Assembly (NCBI GenBank): GCA_020851615.1
Contig: JADZCL010000172.1
Location: forward strand, 1 to 10,859
Source: Rubrivivax sp.
Lineage (GTDB): Bacteria > Pseudomonadota > Gammaproteobacteria > Burkholderiales > Burkholderiaceae_C
Length of the DNA: 10,859 bases
Direction: 5' to 3'
The first letter of the stretch is position 1; the number at the start of each line of letters is the position of its first letter. Made by a program: the position numbers and the translations under genes. The notes under the pieces are model-generated. The model was not told the origin of the DNA, did not search any database, and worked only from the letters and a program-made list of their open reading frames with translations. Below are positions 1-8,343 of the stretch, piece after piece.

Positions 1-127
1 ACACCGAGCCGCCCAGCCGCGCTGCGGCCTCCTCGGCTTCGCGCACGCTGAAGGCGGGGTAGCCCCGCGGCACCGGCACGCCATGCGCGCGCAGCAGTTC
101 CTTGGCCTGGTATTCGTGGATCTTCAT
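1..127 (-). CDS. sucC: Succinyl-CoA ligase (ADP-forming) beta subunit, N-terminal fragment
   Basis: The reverse strand from 127 reads [20 protein letters not shown] and continues [15 protein letters not shown]. This is the characteristic N-terminus of the succinyl-CoA synthetase beta subunit, the start of its ATP-grasp domain. Only 42 codons are present; the rest lies beyond the left edge. The enzyme interconverts succinyl-CoA and succinate with nucleotide phosphorylation in the TCA cycle, as an alpha/beta complex with SucD. The ATG at 125-127 is the natural start because the conserved [10 protein letters not shown] begins there, although no good Shine-Dalgarno sequence precedes it. The gene lies 77 bp downstream of the GntR gene in the same direction, so the two may be co-transcribed. 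A malate-CoA ligase beta subunit (MtkA) has a very similar N-terminus and cannot be excluded from this fragment. Placement beside a pathway that makes succinyl-CoA supports, but does not prove, the succinyl-CoA assignment. Confidence 0.85.
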   Translation of the reverse strand, partial: MKIHEYQAKELLRAHGVPVPRGYPAFSVREAEEAAARLGGSV

Positions 128-204
128 GGGCGGCGCTGCGTAGGCGGGTAGCTGACGGGGTGGCCACGTTACGCCCGCCGACTGACCGGAAGCTGAAGCG
201 CCAG

Positions 205-870
205 TCAGCCGGAGGAGGCCGCTGCCAGGCCGTTCTCGAAGTGGGTCTTCATCAGCCGGCGCGCGGCCTTGCTGTCGCGTGCGTGCAAGGCCTGCATCAG
301 TTGGTGGTGCTCGGCCAGCGATTCGGCGATGCGGCCCCGCTTGAAGAGCGAGTGGTGGCGATTGAGCTTCATCACCTTGCGCAGGTCCGCCACGATCTGC
401 TGGCGCCAGCGGTTGCCCGCGGCCTCCAGCAGCGCCACATGGAAGCGCTCGTTGGCGGCAAAGAAGGCATCGCGATGACGCTGCTGCTTCACCAGCCGGT
501 CGTGCAGGGCCTGCAGCGCCGCCAGCTGGGCAGCGCTGGCGTGGCGGGCCACCTCGCCGGCGGCGTCGCTCTCCAGCAGCGCGAGCAGGTGGTAGACCTC
601 GGCCACGTCCTCGCGCGACATCTCCGTGACGTAGGCGCCACGGCGCAGCTTCATCGTCACCAGGCCTTCGACGGCCAGGACCTTCAGCGCCTCGCGCAGC
701 GGCGTGCGGCTGATGCCGTACTCCGCGCAGAGCTTGAGCTCGTCGATCCAGCTGCCGGGCTCGAGCTCGCGCGCGAAAATCTGCTGGCGCAGGCGCTCGG
801 CCACGTCCTGGTAGAGGGCGCGGGGCGACAGGGTGCGCGGTGCGGAGGGAGGCGGCTCGAGGGCGGGCAC
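205..870 (-). CDS. GntR-family transcriptional regulator, FCD (FadR/VanR-like) subfamily
   Basis: This 221-residue protein has a winged-helix DNA-binding domain at about residues 19-83, with the GntR recognition region [19 protein letters not shown] at 53-71. An all-helical FCD effector domain follows at about 90-215. In FCD domains a metal or ligand site is built from an Asp/Asn and three His. The matching positions here are N140 and H144 in NERFH, H188 in EHHQL, and H210 in KTHFENG. The start is GTG at 870; an in-frame stop lies at 895-897 and no upstream ATG exists, so this is the longest possible start, and its ribosome site is weak. It is transcribed divergently from the mutase operon and in the same direction as sucC. 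By position it is the likely regulator of one or both, perhaps sensing an acyl-CoA or organic acid. The ligand is unknown. FCD regulators commonly repress neighbouring catabolic genes and are released by a pathway metabolite. Confidence 0.92.
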   Translation of the reverse strand: MPALEPPPSAPRTLSPRALYQDVAERLRQQIFARELEPGSWIDELKLCAEYGISRTPLREALKVLAVEGLVTMKLRRGAYVTEMSREDVAEVYHLLALLESDAAGEVARHASAAQLAALQALHDRLVKQQRHRDAFFAANERFHVALLEAAGNRWRQQIVADLRKVMKLNRHHSLFKRGRIAESLAEHHQLMQALHARDSKAARRLMKTHFENGLAAASSG

Positions 871-905
871 GGCAGGGAGCGCGGAGCGACGCTGTCAGGT
901 CGGTG

Positions 906-934
906 TTGGATTTGAATTCATAATTATGCAAAAT
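906..934 (+). promoter_or_regulatory. Candidate sigma-70 promoter for the methylmalonyl-CoA mutase operon
   Basis: The interval between the divergent regulator and mutase genes contains the only clearly AT-rich stretch nearby. TTGGAT at 906-911 and CAAAAT at 929-934 are spaced 17 bp apart, each matching the sigma-70 hexamer at four of six positions. Transcription would then start near 940, giving a leader of roughly 35 bases before the ATG at 975. The assignment is by inspection only. The same AT-rich patch may also serve the divergent regulator gene. Confidence 0.4.
919..928. promoter_or_regulatory. Palindromic candidate operator CATAATTATG
   Basis: CATAATTATG is a perfect 10-bp inverted repeat, extending to 14 bp (TTCATAATTATGCA, 917-930) with one mismatched pair. 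It lies in the divergent promoter between the GntR/FCD gene and the mutase gene, inside the spacer of the candidate -35/-10 pair. GntR regulators bind short palindromes as dimers, and an operator here could repress transcription both ways. Binding by the adjacent regulator is inferred from position. Confidence 0.4.
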
Positions 935-963
935 GCCAGACCGCCTGCAAGTGTGCATGCACC

Positions 964-968
964 AGGAG
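964..968 (+). promoter_or_regulatory. Ribosome binding site fixing the mutase start at 975
   Basis: AGGAG at 964-968 stands six bases before the ATG at 975. The two in-frame ATGs upstream (933 and 957) have no comparable site, and the 933 ATG overlaps the candidate -10 hexamer. This favours 975 as the true start. Confidence 0.8.
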
Positions 969-974
969 ACTGCA

Positions 975-3134
975 ATGGGCAACACGCCGGAATTCAAGAC
1001 CGCGACGCTGGCACAGTGGGCGCAGGCGGCGGCGAAGTCGGCGCCCGGGGGTGACCTCGATGCGCTGCGCTGGGTGACACCCGAGGGCATCGGCGTCAAG
1101 CCGCTCTACACCGCGGCCGACGTCGCCGACCTGCCGCACGCCGATACGCTGCCCGGCTTTGCGCCCTTCCTGCGCGGACCGCAGGCCACGATGTACGCGG
1201 TCCGCCCGTGGACGATCCGCCAGTACGCGGGCTTCTCCACCGCCGAGGCGAGCAACGCCTTCTACCGCAAGGCACTCGCCTCAGGCGCGCAGGGCGTGAG
1301 CGTGGCCTTCGACCTGGCCACGCACCGCGGCTACGACAGCGACCACCCGCGCGTGATCGGCGATGTCGGCAAGGCCGGCGTGGCGATCGACACCGTCGAG
1401 GACATGAAGATCCTCTTCGACGGCATTGCGCTGGACCAGGTGAGCGTCTCCATGACCATGAACGGTGCCGTGCTGCCGGTGCTGGCCGGCTACGTCGTCG
1501 CCGCCGAGGAGCAGGGCGCGACGCAGGCGCAGTTGGCCGGGACCATCCAGAACGACATCCTGAAGGAGTTCATGGTCCGCAACACCTACATCTTCCCGCC
1601 GGCACCCTCGATGCGCATCGTCGGCGACATCATCGCGTACACGGCGCGGCAGATGCCGAAGTTCAACTCGATCTCCATCTCCGGCTATCACATGCAGGAG
1701 GCGGGCGCCACGCAGGCGCTGGAGCTGGCCTTCACGCTTGCCGATGGGAAGGAGTACGTGCAGACAGCGCTGGCCCAGGGTCTGGACGTCGACGAGTTCG
1801 CCGGGCGCCTGTCGTTCTTCTGGGCAATCGGGATGAATTTCTATCTCGAGATCGCCAAGATGCGGGCCGCGCGGCTGCTGTGGTGCAGGATCATGCAGGG
1901 CTTCGGAGCGAAGAAGGACAAGAGCCTGATGCTGCGCACGCACTGCCAGACCAGCGGCTGGAGCCTGACTGCGCAGGACCCGTACAACAACATCGTGCGC
2001 ACCACCATCGAGGCGCTGGCGGCGGTCTTCGGTGGCACGCAGAGCCTGCACACCAACAGCTTCGACGAGGCGATTGCGCTGCCCACCGAGTTCAGCGCGC
2101 GCATCGCGCGCAACACGCAGCTCATCATCCAGGAGGAGACGAACATCACCCGCGTCGTCGACCCCTTCGCGGGCAGCTACATGATGGAGAAGCTCACGCA
2201 GGACATGGCCGACGCCGCAGAGGCCATCCTCGACGAGGTGCAGGCCCTGGGCGGCATGACGCAGGCCGTGCAGAGCGGCTGGGCCAAGCTGAAGATCGAG
2301 GCCAGCGCGGCCCAGAAGCAGGCACGCATCGACAGCGGCCGTGACACCATCGTCGGCCTCAACAAGTACCGCCTGGCCGAGGAGCCCGCCGTCGAGATCC
2401 TGGAGGTCGACAACCTCGAGGTGCGCAAGGCGCAGATCGCGCGGCTGCAGGCGGTGAAGGCCGCACGCGACGGCCAGCGGGTGGGCACGGCGCTGGCCGC
2501 GCTGACCGAGGCCGCGCGCAGCGGCAGCGGCAACCTGCTGGCGCTCACCATCGAGGCCATGCGTGCCCGCGCCACCGTCGGCGAGGTGAGTGACGCGCTC
2601 GAGCGCGTCTTCGGCCGGCACCAGGCCGATGTAAGCAAGGTCAGCGGGGTCTACGCGGCGGCATACGATGGCGCGATGCAGTGGGACGACATCAAGGCGC
2701 AGGTCGAAGCCTTCGCGCGCGAGCAGGGGCGCCGCCCGCGCGTGTTGATCGCCAAGCTGGGCCAGGACGGGCACGACCGCGGCGCCAAGGTGGTTGCCAC
2801 GGGGCTGGCCGACCTGGGTTTCGATGTCGACATCGGCGCGCTCTTCCAGACACCCCAGGAATGCGCCCGGCAGGCGATCGAGAACGACGTGCACGCCGTG
2901 GGCGTGAGCACGCTGGCCGCCGGCCACAAGACGCTGGTGCCGGAGGTGATCGAGGAACTGCGCCGCCAGGGTGGCGGCGACATCATCGTCTTCGTGGGCG
3001 GCGTGATTCCGCCGCAGGACCACGGCTTCCTCCACGCCGCGGGCGTCAAGGGCATCTACGGCCCGGGCACCCCCATCCCCTCCTGCGCGCAGGACGTGCT
3101 GCAGCAGATCCGGCGCGCGCAGGCCGCGGCTTGA
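975..3134 (+). CDS. scpA: Methylmalonyl-CoA mutase, adenosylcobalamin-dependent, single-chain type
   Basis: The enzyme interconverts (R)-methylmalonyl-CoA and succinyl-CoA by a radical carbon-skeleton rearrangement, the last step of propionyl-CoA catabolism. The 719-residue protein has the usual length. It has an N-terminal TIM-barrel substrate domain (about 30-560) and a C-terminal B12 domain (about 588-719). The B12 base-off motif is D598-x-H600-x-x-G603 in [10 protein letters not shown], with H600 the lower axial cobalt ligand and K594 nearby. Active-site residues known from the Propionibacterium enzyme are present: R82 and Y84 (TIRQYAGF), Q192, R202 (VRNTYI), and Y238/H239 (SGYHMQEAG). 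The Tyr/Arg pair at 84/202 fits a carboxylated substrate; isobutyryl-CoA mutase has Phe/Gln there. The chain is complete in one polypeptide, like E. coli Sbm, so it needs no catalytically inactive small subunit. It is the first gene of the operon, 40 bp before meaB. The sequence shows no defects. Ethylmalonyl-CoA mutase is a less likely alternative. Confidence 0.97.
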   Translation: MGNTPEFKTATLAQWAQAAAKSAPGGDLDALRWVTPEGIGVKPLYTAADVADLPHADTLPGFAPFLRGPQATMYAVRPWTIRQYAGFSTAEASNAFYRKALASGAQGVSVAFDLATHRGYDSDHPRVIGDVGKAGVAIDTVEDMKILFDGIALDQVSVSMTMNGAVLPVLAGYVVAAEEQGATQAQLAGTIQNDILKEFMVRNTYIFPPAPSMRIVGDIIAYTARQMPKFNSISISGYHMQEAGATQALELAFTLADGKEYVQTALAQGLDVDEFAGRLSFFWAIGMNFYLEIAKMRAARLLWCRIMQGFGAKKDKSLMLRTHCQTSGWSLTAQDPYNNIVRTTIEALAAVFGGTQSLHTNSFDEAIALPTEFSARIARNTQLIIQEETNITRVVDPFAGSYMMEKLTQDMADAAEAILDEVQALGGMTQAVQSGWAKLKIEASAAQKQARIDSGRDTIVGLNKYRLAEEPAVEILEVDNLEVRKAQIARLQAVKAARDGQRVGTALAALTEAARSGSGNLLALTIEAMRARATVGEVSDALERVFGRHQADVSKVSGVYAAAYDGAMQWDDIKAQVEAFAREQGRRPRVLIAKLGQDGHDRGAKVVATGLADLGFDVDIGALFQTPQECARQAIENDVHAVGVSTLAAGHKTLVPEVIEELRRQGGGDIIVFVGGVIPPQDHGFLHAAGVKGIYGPGTPIPSCAQDVLQQIRRAQAAA

Positions 3135-3174
3135 GCGCGCAGCTCTGGTCATCTGTGCGCGACCACCGTCCAGC

Positions 3175-4239
3175 GTGCCCGCACGTGCCAAGCCGAGCCC
3201 AGCCGTGAGCCTGCTCGCCGCACCCGATCAGGCGCTGGTGCAGGCGCTCTGCGGCGGGCTGGGCGCAGCCCAGCGGCGCGCGCTGGCCAAGGCGATCACG
3301 CTTATCGAATCGACGCGCGCAGACCACCGCGCGCGTGCCGACGCCTTGCTGGGTGCCCTGCTGCCGCACGCCGGCGGTGCGTTTCGCTTGGGGTTGTCCG
3401 GCGTGCCGGGGGCGGGCAAGAGCACTTTCATCGAGGCCTTGGGCATGTTTCTCGTCGGGCGCGGCGAGCGTGTCGCGGTGCTGGCGGTCGACCCCTCGTC
3501 GAGCGTCTCCGGCGGCTCCATCCTCGGCGACAAGACGCGCATGCAGCAGCTCGCGGCACAGGACAGCGCCTTCATCCGCCCGAGCCCCAGCGGCGGCGCG
3601 CTCGGTGGCGTGGCCGACAAGACGCGCGAGGCCATCATCGCCTGCGAGGCGGCCGGCTACGGCGTCGTGATCGTCGAGACGGTGGGCGTGGGCCAGAGTG
3701 AAACGGCCGTCCACGGCATGACCGACTGCTTCTGCCTGCTGCAGCTGCCAAATGCCGGCGACGACCTGCAGGCGATCAAGAAGGGTGTGATGGAGCTCGC
3801 CGACCTGGTGGTGATCAACAAGGCCGACCTCGATGCGGCCGCAGCCACCCGCGCGCGGGCACAGATCACCGGCGCGCTGCGCGTCCTTCGCAGCCACGCC
3901 CCCGAGGCTGGTGGCGAAGGGGAGGAAGGCAGCTGGCATCCCGAAGTCGTGGAGCTGAGCGCGCTGCACGGGCAGGGGCTGCCCGCCTTCTGGAACGCGG
4001 TGCTGCGCTTTCGCCGGCGGCAGGCCACGCAGGGGCGGCTGGCCGCGCGGCGCAGGGCGCAGGATCGCGCGTGGATGTGGGAGCGCATCGACTCCGGGCT
4101 GCGGGAGCGCTTTCGCACGCACCCCGCGATTGCTGCAACGCTGCCGCGGATGAGCGACGATGTCCAGGCCGGCCGCCTCGCCCCCTCGGTGGCGGCGCGG
4201 CGCCTGCTGGACCTGATGAGCAAGACGACAACCGACTGA
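3175..4239 (+). CDS. meaB: MeaB/ArgK-family GTPase, chaperone of methylmalonyl-CoA mutase
   Basis: MeaB is a G3E-type P-loop GTPase. It gates delivery of adenosylcobalamin to the mutase and protects it from inactivation. Here the gene directly follows the mutase gene. With the start at 3175 the protein has 354 residues. It carries a Walker A GVPGAGKS at 76-83, DPSSS at 106-110, switch [11 protein letters not shown] at 168-176, and the guanine-specificity motif NKAD at 215-218. The C-terminal helical region (about 285-354) matches the family's dimerisation arm. The start is uncertain. GTG at 3175 and in-frame GTG at 3205 (residue 11) both lack a convincing Shine-Dalgarno sequence, and the first ten residues (Pro/Ala/Lys-rich) are not obviously conserved. 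A Gly/Glu-rich stretch, [10 protein letters not shown] (243-252), precedes the base-binding SALHGQG (262-268) and looks like a loop insertion. The product acts in the cytoplasm. Confidence 0.94.
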   Translation: MPARAKPSPAVSLLAAPDQALVQALCGGLGAAQRRALAKAITLIESTRADHRARADALLGALLPHAGGAFRLGLSGVPGAGKSTFIEALGMFLVGRGERVAVLAVDPSSSVSGGSILGDKTRMQQLAAQDSAFIRPSPSGGALGGVADKTREAIIACEAAGYGVVIVETVGVGQSETAVHGMTDCFCLLQLPNAGDDLQAIKKGVMELADLVVINKADLDAAAATRARAQITGALRVLRSHAPEAGGEGEEGSWHPEVVELSALHGQGLPAFWNAVLRFRRRQATQGRLAARRRAQDRAWMWERIDSGLRERFRTHPAIAATLPRMSDDVQAGRLAPSVAARRLLDLMSKTTTD

Positions 4240-4249
4240 GGAGAACGGC

Positions 4250-5782
4250 ATGCAGGACATCATCCAGCAGCTGGAGGCCAAGCGCCAGGCCGCACGCCTG
4301 GGCGGCGGCGCCCGCCGCATCGACGCCCAGCACGCCAAGGGCAAGTTGACCGCGCGCGAGCGGCTGGAGCTGCTCCTTGACGAGCGCACGTTCGAGGAGT
4401 GGGACCTGTTCGTCGAGCACCGCTGCAGCGACTTCGGCATGGCCGACAGCAGGGTTCCGGGCGACGGGGTCGTCACCGGCTACGGCATGATCAACGGGCG
4501 CCTGGTGTTCGTCTTCAGTCAGGACTTCACCGTCTTCGGCGGTGCGCTATCCGAGGCGCACGCCGAGAAGATCTGCAAGGTCATGGACCAGGCGATGAAG
4601 GTCGGCGCCCCGGTGATCGGCCTCAACGACTCGGGCGGCGCACGCATCCAGGAGGGTGTGGCCTCGCTGGGCGGCTACGCCGAGGTCTTCCAGCGCAACG
4701 TGCTGGCCAGCGGCGTGATCCCGCAGATCAGCCTGATCATGGGGCCCTGCGCCGGGGGCGCGGTCTACAGCCCGGCCATGACCGACTTCATCTTCATGGT
4801 CAAGGACAGCTCCTACATGTTCGTCACCGGCCCCGAGGTCGTGAAGACCGTGACGCACGAGGAGGTGAGCGCCGAGGAGCTGGGCGGCGCGACCACGCAC
4901 AGCTCCCGCAGCGGCGTGGCCGACCTCGCGTTCGAGAACGATGTCGAGGCCATCCTCATGCTGCGGCGCTTCTTCAATTACCTGCCGCTCAACAACCGCG
5001 AGAAGCCGCCGGTGCGCCCCAGCGACGATCCGGCCGACCGCAGCGACCATTCGCTGGACACGCTGGTGCCGGCCAATCCGAACAAGCCCTACGACATCAA
5101 GGAGCTGATCTTCAAGGTCGTGGATGACGGCGACTTCTTCGAGCTCCAGCCCGACCATGCGCGCAACATCGTCATCGGCCTGGGCAGGATGGAAGGGCAG
5201 AGTGTGGGCATCGTGGCCAACAACCCGCTCGTGCTGGCGGGCTGCCTGGACATTAGGAGCAGCATCAAGGCCGCGCGCTTCGTGCGCTTCTGCGACGCCT
5301 TCAACATCCCGGTGGTGACCTTCGTCGATGTGCCGGGCTTCCTGCCCGGCACCGCGCAGGAGTACGGCGGCATCATCACCCACGGCGCCAAGCTGCTCTA
5401 CGCCTATGCCGAATGCACCGTGCCCAAGGTCACGGTGATCACGCGCAAGGCCTACGGGGGCGCCTACGACGTGATGAGCTCCAAGCACCTGCGGGGCGAT
5501 GTCAATTTCGCCTGGCCCAACGCCGAGATCGCGGTGATGGGGGCCAAGGGCGCGGTGGAGATCATTTTCCGCGAGGACAAGGGTGATCTGGCCAAGCTCG
5601 CTGCGCGCGAGGCGGAATACAAGGCCCGCTTTGCCAACCCGTTCGTCGCCGGCGCGCGCGGCTACATCGACGACGTCATCCAGCCGCACGAGACGCGCAA
5701 GCGCATCTGCCGCAGCCTGGCGATGCTGCAGCACAAGCGGCTCGAGAACCCGTGGCGCAAGCACGGCAACATCCCGCTGTGA
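4250..5782 (+). CDS. pccB: Propionyl-CoA carboxylase beta subunit (carboxyltransferase)
   Basis: This subunit transfers the carboxyl group from biotin to propionyl-CoA, giving (S)-methylmalonyl-CoA. The 510-residue protein has the two crotonase-like halves of the family. The N-terminal half contains [12 protein letters not shown] (125-136) and the oxyanion-type glycine motif [12 protein letters not shown] (165-176). The C-terminal half contains [17 protein letters not shown] (358-374) and [15 protein letters not shown] (399-413). The C-terminal [15 protein letters not shown] (421-435) closely resembles mitochondrial PCCB as I recall it, rather than acetyl-CoA carboxylase AccD. The start is secure. 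AGGAG at 4239-4243 lies six bases before the ATG and overlaps the meaB stop, so the two genes are probably translationally coupled. pccA follows after 20 bp, and the two products form the (alpha beta)6 holoenzyme. Related carboxylases that accept acetyl- and butyryl-CoA exist, but the mutase/MeaB context favours propionyl-CoA. Confidence 0.96.
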   Translation: MQDIIQQLEAKRQAARLGGGARRIDAQHAKGKLTARERLELLLDERTFEEWDLFVEHRCSDFGMADSRVPGDGVVTGYGMINGRLVFVFSQDFTVFGGALSEAHAEKICKVMDQAMKVGAPVIGLNDSGGARIQEGVASLGGYAEVFQRNVLASGVIPQISLIMGPCAGGAVYSPAMTDFIFMVKDSSYMFVTGPEVVKTVTHEEVSAEELGGATTHSSRSGVADLAFENDVEAILMLRRFFNYLPLNNREKPPVRPSDDPADRSDHSLDTLVPANPNKPYDIKELIFKVVDDGDFFELQPDHARNIVIGLGRMEGQSVGIVANNPLVLAGCLDIRSSIKAARFVRFCDAFNIPVVTFVDVPGFLPGTAQEYGGIITHGAKLLYAYAECTVPKVTVITRKAYGGAYDVMSSKHLRGDVNFAWPNAEIAVMGAKGAVEIIFREDKGDLAKLAAREAEYKARFANPFVAGARGYIDDVIQPHETRKRICRSLAMLQHKRLENPWRKHGNIPL

Positions 5783-5802
5783 GCCCCTGAAGGACCGCGC
5801 CC

Positions 5803-7830
5803 ATGTTCACGAAGATCCTGATCGCCAACCGCGGTGAGATCGCCTGCCGTGTCGTGCAGACCGCACGCCGGATGGGGATCGCCACCGTAGCCGTCTACTC
5901 CGAGGCCGACCGTGAGGCCCGCCACGTCGCGCTGGCCGACGAGGCCGTCTTCATTGGCCCGGCACCCAGTCGCGAGAGCTACCTGGTGGCCGACGCGATC
6001 CTCGCGGCGGCCAGGGCCACCGGGGCGCAGGCCATCCACCCAGGTTATGGCTTCCTCTCCGAGAACGAGGAATTCGCGCGCCGCGTCGAGGAGGAAGGGC
6101 TGGTCTTCATCGGCCCCAAGCACGCCAGCATCGCCGCGATGGGCGACAAGATCGCCTCCAAGAAGCTCGCCGCGCAGGCCTGCGTGAACACCATCCCGGG
6201 TTGGAACGACGCGATCGACAGCGCCGAGCACGCGGTGCAGATCGCGCGCGAGATCGGCTACCCGGTGATGATCAAGGCCAGCGCGGGCGGCGGCGGCAAG
6301 GGCTTGCGCGTGGCCGCCGACGACCAGGAGGCCGCCGCGGGCTATGCCTCATGCCGCCACGAGGCGCTGGCGAGCTTCGGCGACGACCGGGTCTTCATCG
6401 AGAAGTTCATCGAGAACCCGCGTCACATCGAGATCCAGGTGCTCGGCGACGCGCACGGCAGCGTCGTCTACCTGTGGGAGCGCGAGTGCTCGATCCAGCG
6501 CCGCCACCAGAAGGTGATCGAGGAGGCGCCCTCGCCCTTCATCAGCGACGCCACGCGCCGCGCGATGGGCGAGCAGGCGGTGGCGCTGGCGCGCGCAGTG
6601 AACTACCAGAGTGCGGGCACGGTGGAGTTCGTGGTCGGTCGCGACCAGGGCTTCTACTTCCTCGAGATGAATACGCGGCTGCAGGTCGAGCACCCGGTGA
6701 CGGAGTGCATCACCGGCATCGACCTGGTCGAGCAGATGATCCGTGTGGCCGCCGGCGAGCGCCTGGCGTTCACGCAGGACGGCATCCACCGCCGTGGCTG
6801 GGCAATTGAGTGCCGCATCAACGCCGAGGATCCCTTGCGCGGCTTCCTGCCCTCGACCGGGCGCCTGGTGCGCTTCTGGCCGCCCGAGCAGACGATGCAG
6901 GCTGCACAGCCCATGCCCGCTGGGGGGGGCGTGCGTGTCGATACCGGGGTGACCGAGGGCGGCGAGATCCCCGTCTTCTACGACTCGATGATTGCCAAGC
7001 TGATCGTCCACGGGGCCGACCGGATGGACGCCATCCGGCGCATGCGCGATGCCCTCAACGGCTTCGTGATACGCGGCATCGCAAGCAACATTCCCTTCCA
7101 GGCGGCGCTCCTTGCGCATCCGGCTTTCGTCGCCGGCGACTTCGATACCGGCTTCATCGCCCGGCACTACCCGCACGGCTTGCGTCCTGCGGACGTGCAG
7201 CATGACGACCCTGACTTCCTCGTTGCGCTGGCCGCGGGCATCTACCGCCGCTACCGCGACCGTGCGGCGGGCATCACCGGGCAGATGGCCGGGCACGCCG
7301 TGCGCATCGGCCATGACTTCGTCGTCGTCGTCAAGGGCGAAGGGGGCGCACATCGGCACGTGCCGGTGCAGGTCGAGGTCAACGGCGCCACGCACGTCAC
7401 CGTGAATGGCAAGCGCTACGCGCTCATCAAGGAATGGAGCTTTGGCACCATCCGCGTCACCGGCACCTGCAACGGACGGCCGTTCACGGCGCAGGTCGAG
7501 CGCGACGGGCTGTGGTACCGCATCCAGCACGACGGACTGCGCATCGAGACGATGGTGCTGAGCGCGCGCGCCAGCGAACTGCTGCGCGTCATGCCCTTCA
7601 AGCCGCCAGCCGACATGAGCAAGTTCCTGCTCTCGCCGATGCCGGGGCTGCTGGTCGACGTGGCCGTCGAGCCCGGCGCGGCGGTGCAGGCCGGGCAACG
7701 GCTGGCGGTGATCGAGGCCATGAAGATGGAGAACATCCTCACCGCGGCGCAGGACGGCGTGGTCAAGGAGGTGCTGGCGCGCAAGGGCGAGAGCCTGGCC
7801 GTCGACCAGATCATCCTGAGCTTTGCGTGA
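5803..7830 (+). CDS. pccA: Propionyl-CoA carboxylase alpha subunit (biotin carboxylase plus biotin carrier)
   Basis: This subunit carboxylates its own biotin with ATP and bicarbonate and passes the carboxybiotin to PccB. In the 675-residue protein the biotin carboxylase N-domain begins FTKILIANRGEIACR. The ATP-grasp glycine loop is KASAGGGGKG (158-167), and catalytic residues lie in ERECSIQRRHQK (226-237) and EMNTRLQVEHPVTE (288-301). The biotin carboxylase C-domain extends to about 445. A less conserved region (about 450-600) corresponds to the BT domain that docks alpha on beta. The biotin carrier domain at the C-terminus has the biotinylation motif AMKMEN with acceptor K641, 34 residues from the end, the usual spacing. 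AAGGA at 5790-5794, eight bases before the ATG, supports the start. The length and the BT region distinguish it from the shorter AccC. A run of eight G at 6922-6929 encodes G374-G376 in frame. Confidence 0.97.
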   Translation: MFTKILIANRGEIACRVVQTARRMGIATVAVYSEADREARHVALADEAVFIGPAPSRESYLVADAILAAARATGAQAIHPGYGFLSENEEFARRVEEEGLVFIGPKHASIAAMGDKIASKKLAAQACVNTIPGWNDAIDSAEHAVQIAREIGYPVMIKASAGGGGKGLRVAADDQEAAAGYASCRHEALASFGDDRVFIEKFIENPRHIEIQVLGDAHGSVVYLWERECSIQRRHQKVIEEAPSPFISDATRRAMGEQAVALARAVNYQSAGTVEFVVGRDQGFYFLEMNTRLQVEHPVTECITGIDLVEQMIRVAAGERLAFTQDGIHRRGWAIECRINAEDPLRGFLPSTGRLVRFWPPEQTMQAAQPMPAGGGVRVDTGVTEGGEIPVFYDSMIAKLIVHGADRMDAIRRMRDALNGFVIRGIASNIPFQAALLAHPAFVAGDFDTGFIARHYPHGLRPADVQHDDPDFLVALAAGIYRRYRDRAAGITGQMAGHAVRIGHDFVVVVKGEGGAHRHVPVQVEVNGATHVTVNGKRYALIKEWSFGTIRVTGTCNGRPFTAQVERDGLWYRIQHDGLRIETMVLSARASELLRVMPFKPPADMSKFLLSPMPGLLVDVAVEPGAAVQAGQRLAVIEAMKMENILTAAQDGVVKEVLARKGESLAVDQIILSFA

Positions 7831-7848
7831 ACCGGGAGCTGGCAGCGC

Positions 7849-8313
7849 ATGAGCAAGCCCTTTCGCATCCTCGGCATCCAGCAGGTCGCCATCGGCGGCC
7901 CCGACAAGCAGCGCCTGCGCGCGCTCTGGGTCGATCTGCTGGGCCTGACGATCAAGTCGACCTTCACGAGCGAGCGCGAGAACGTCGATGAGGACGTGTG
8001 TGCGCTTGGCCAGGGGCCGCACGCCGTCGAGGTCGACCTGATGCAGCCGCTGGACCCCGAACGCAAGCCGGCGGTCCACGCCACGCCGCTCAACCACATC
8101 GGCCTGTGGGTCGATGACCTGCCGCAGGCGATGGCGTGGCTGGCTGCCCAAGGCGTGCGCTTTGCGCCGGGAGGCATCCGCAAGGGGGCTGCCGGACACG
8201 ACATCTGCTTCATCCACCCCAAGGGCAACGACGCCTTTCCGCTGGGCGGCGAAGGGGTGCTGATCGAACTCGTGCAGGCGCCGCCGGAGGTGGTTGCCGC
8301 ACTGGGCGGGTGA
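7849..8313 (+). CDS. VOC (glyoxalase-fold) protein, probable methylmalonyl-CoA epimerase-like
   Basis: This 154-residue protein of the vicinal oxygen chelate superfamily has two beta-alpha-beta-beta-beta modules, beginning at [11 protein letters not shown] (7-17) and at [10 protein letters not shown] (81-90). It sits 18 bp after pccA, exactly where an epimerase converting (S)- to (R)-methylmalonyl-CoA would be expected. GGGAG at 7834-7838, ten bases before the ATG, is an acceptable ribosome site. By eye, the known epimerase metal ligands His, Gln, His, Glu align to Q12 (not His), E61 or D63 in [11 protein letters not shown]83 and E140 (GVLIELVQ). The first His is therefore replaced by Gln and the second ligand is acidic. 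A loop around [13 protein letters not shown] (124-136) looks longer than in canonical epimerases. The protein could be a divergent epimerase, a metal-altered variant, or another VOC enzyme acting on an acyl-CoA. VOC membership is firm; epimerase activity is inferred from context and partial motif similarity. Confidence 0.8.
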   Translation: MSKPFRILGIQQVAIGGPDKQRLRALWVDLLGLTIKSTFTSERENVDEDVCALGQGPHAVEVDLMQPLDPERKPAVHATPLNHIGLWVDDLPQAMAWLAAQGVRFAPGGIRKGAAGHDICFIHPKGNDAFPLGGEGVLIELVQAPPEVVAALGG

Positions 8314-8343
8314 TGTGGCGGTGGGACTGGCATCATCACGGCC

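Noticed and set aside
143..179. GGCGGG (143-148) and CCCGCC (174-179) inverted repeat between gntR and sucC
   Set aside because: The stem is only 6 bp around a 25-base loop in GC-rich DNA, with no T-run. It is easily expected by chance.
160..915. 251-codon open frame on the plus strand opposite the GntR gene
   Set aside because: The minus strand encodes a clear winged-helix/FCD regulator. The plus-strand translation has no recognisable family and runs into the promoter.
933..974. Upstream ATG (933) as the mutase start, adding 14 residues
   Set aside because: AGGAG is correctly placed for the ATG at 975, while the extra residues overlap the candidate promoter and do not look like mutase sequence.
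1281..3191. 636-codon open frame on the minus strand opposite the mutase gene
   Set aside because: It has composition typical of a GC-rich antisense shadow (Arg, Ala, His, Val rich), and the plus strand encodes a complete mutase here.
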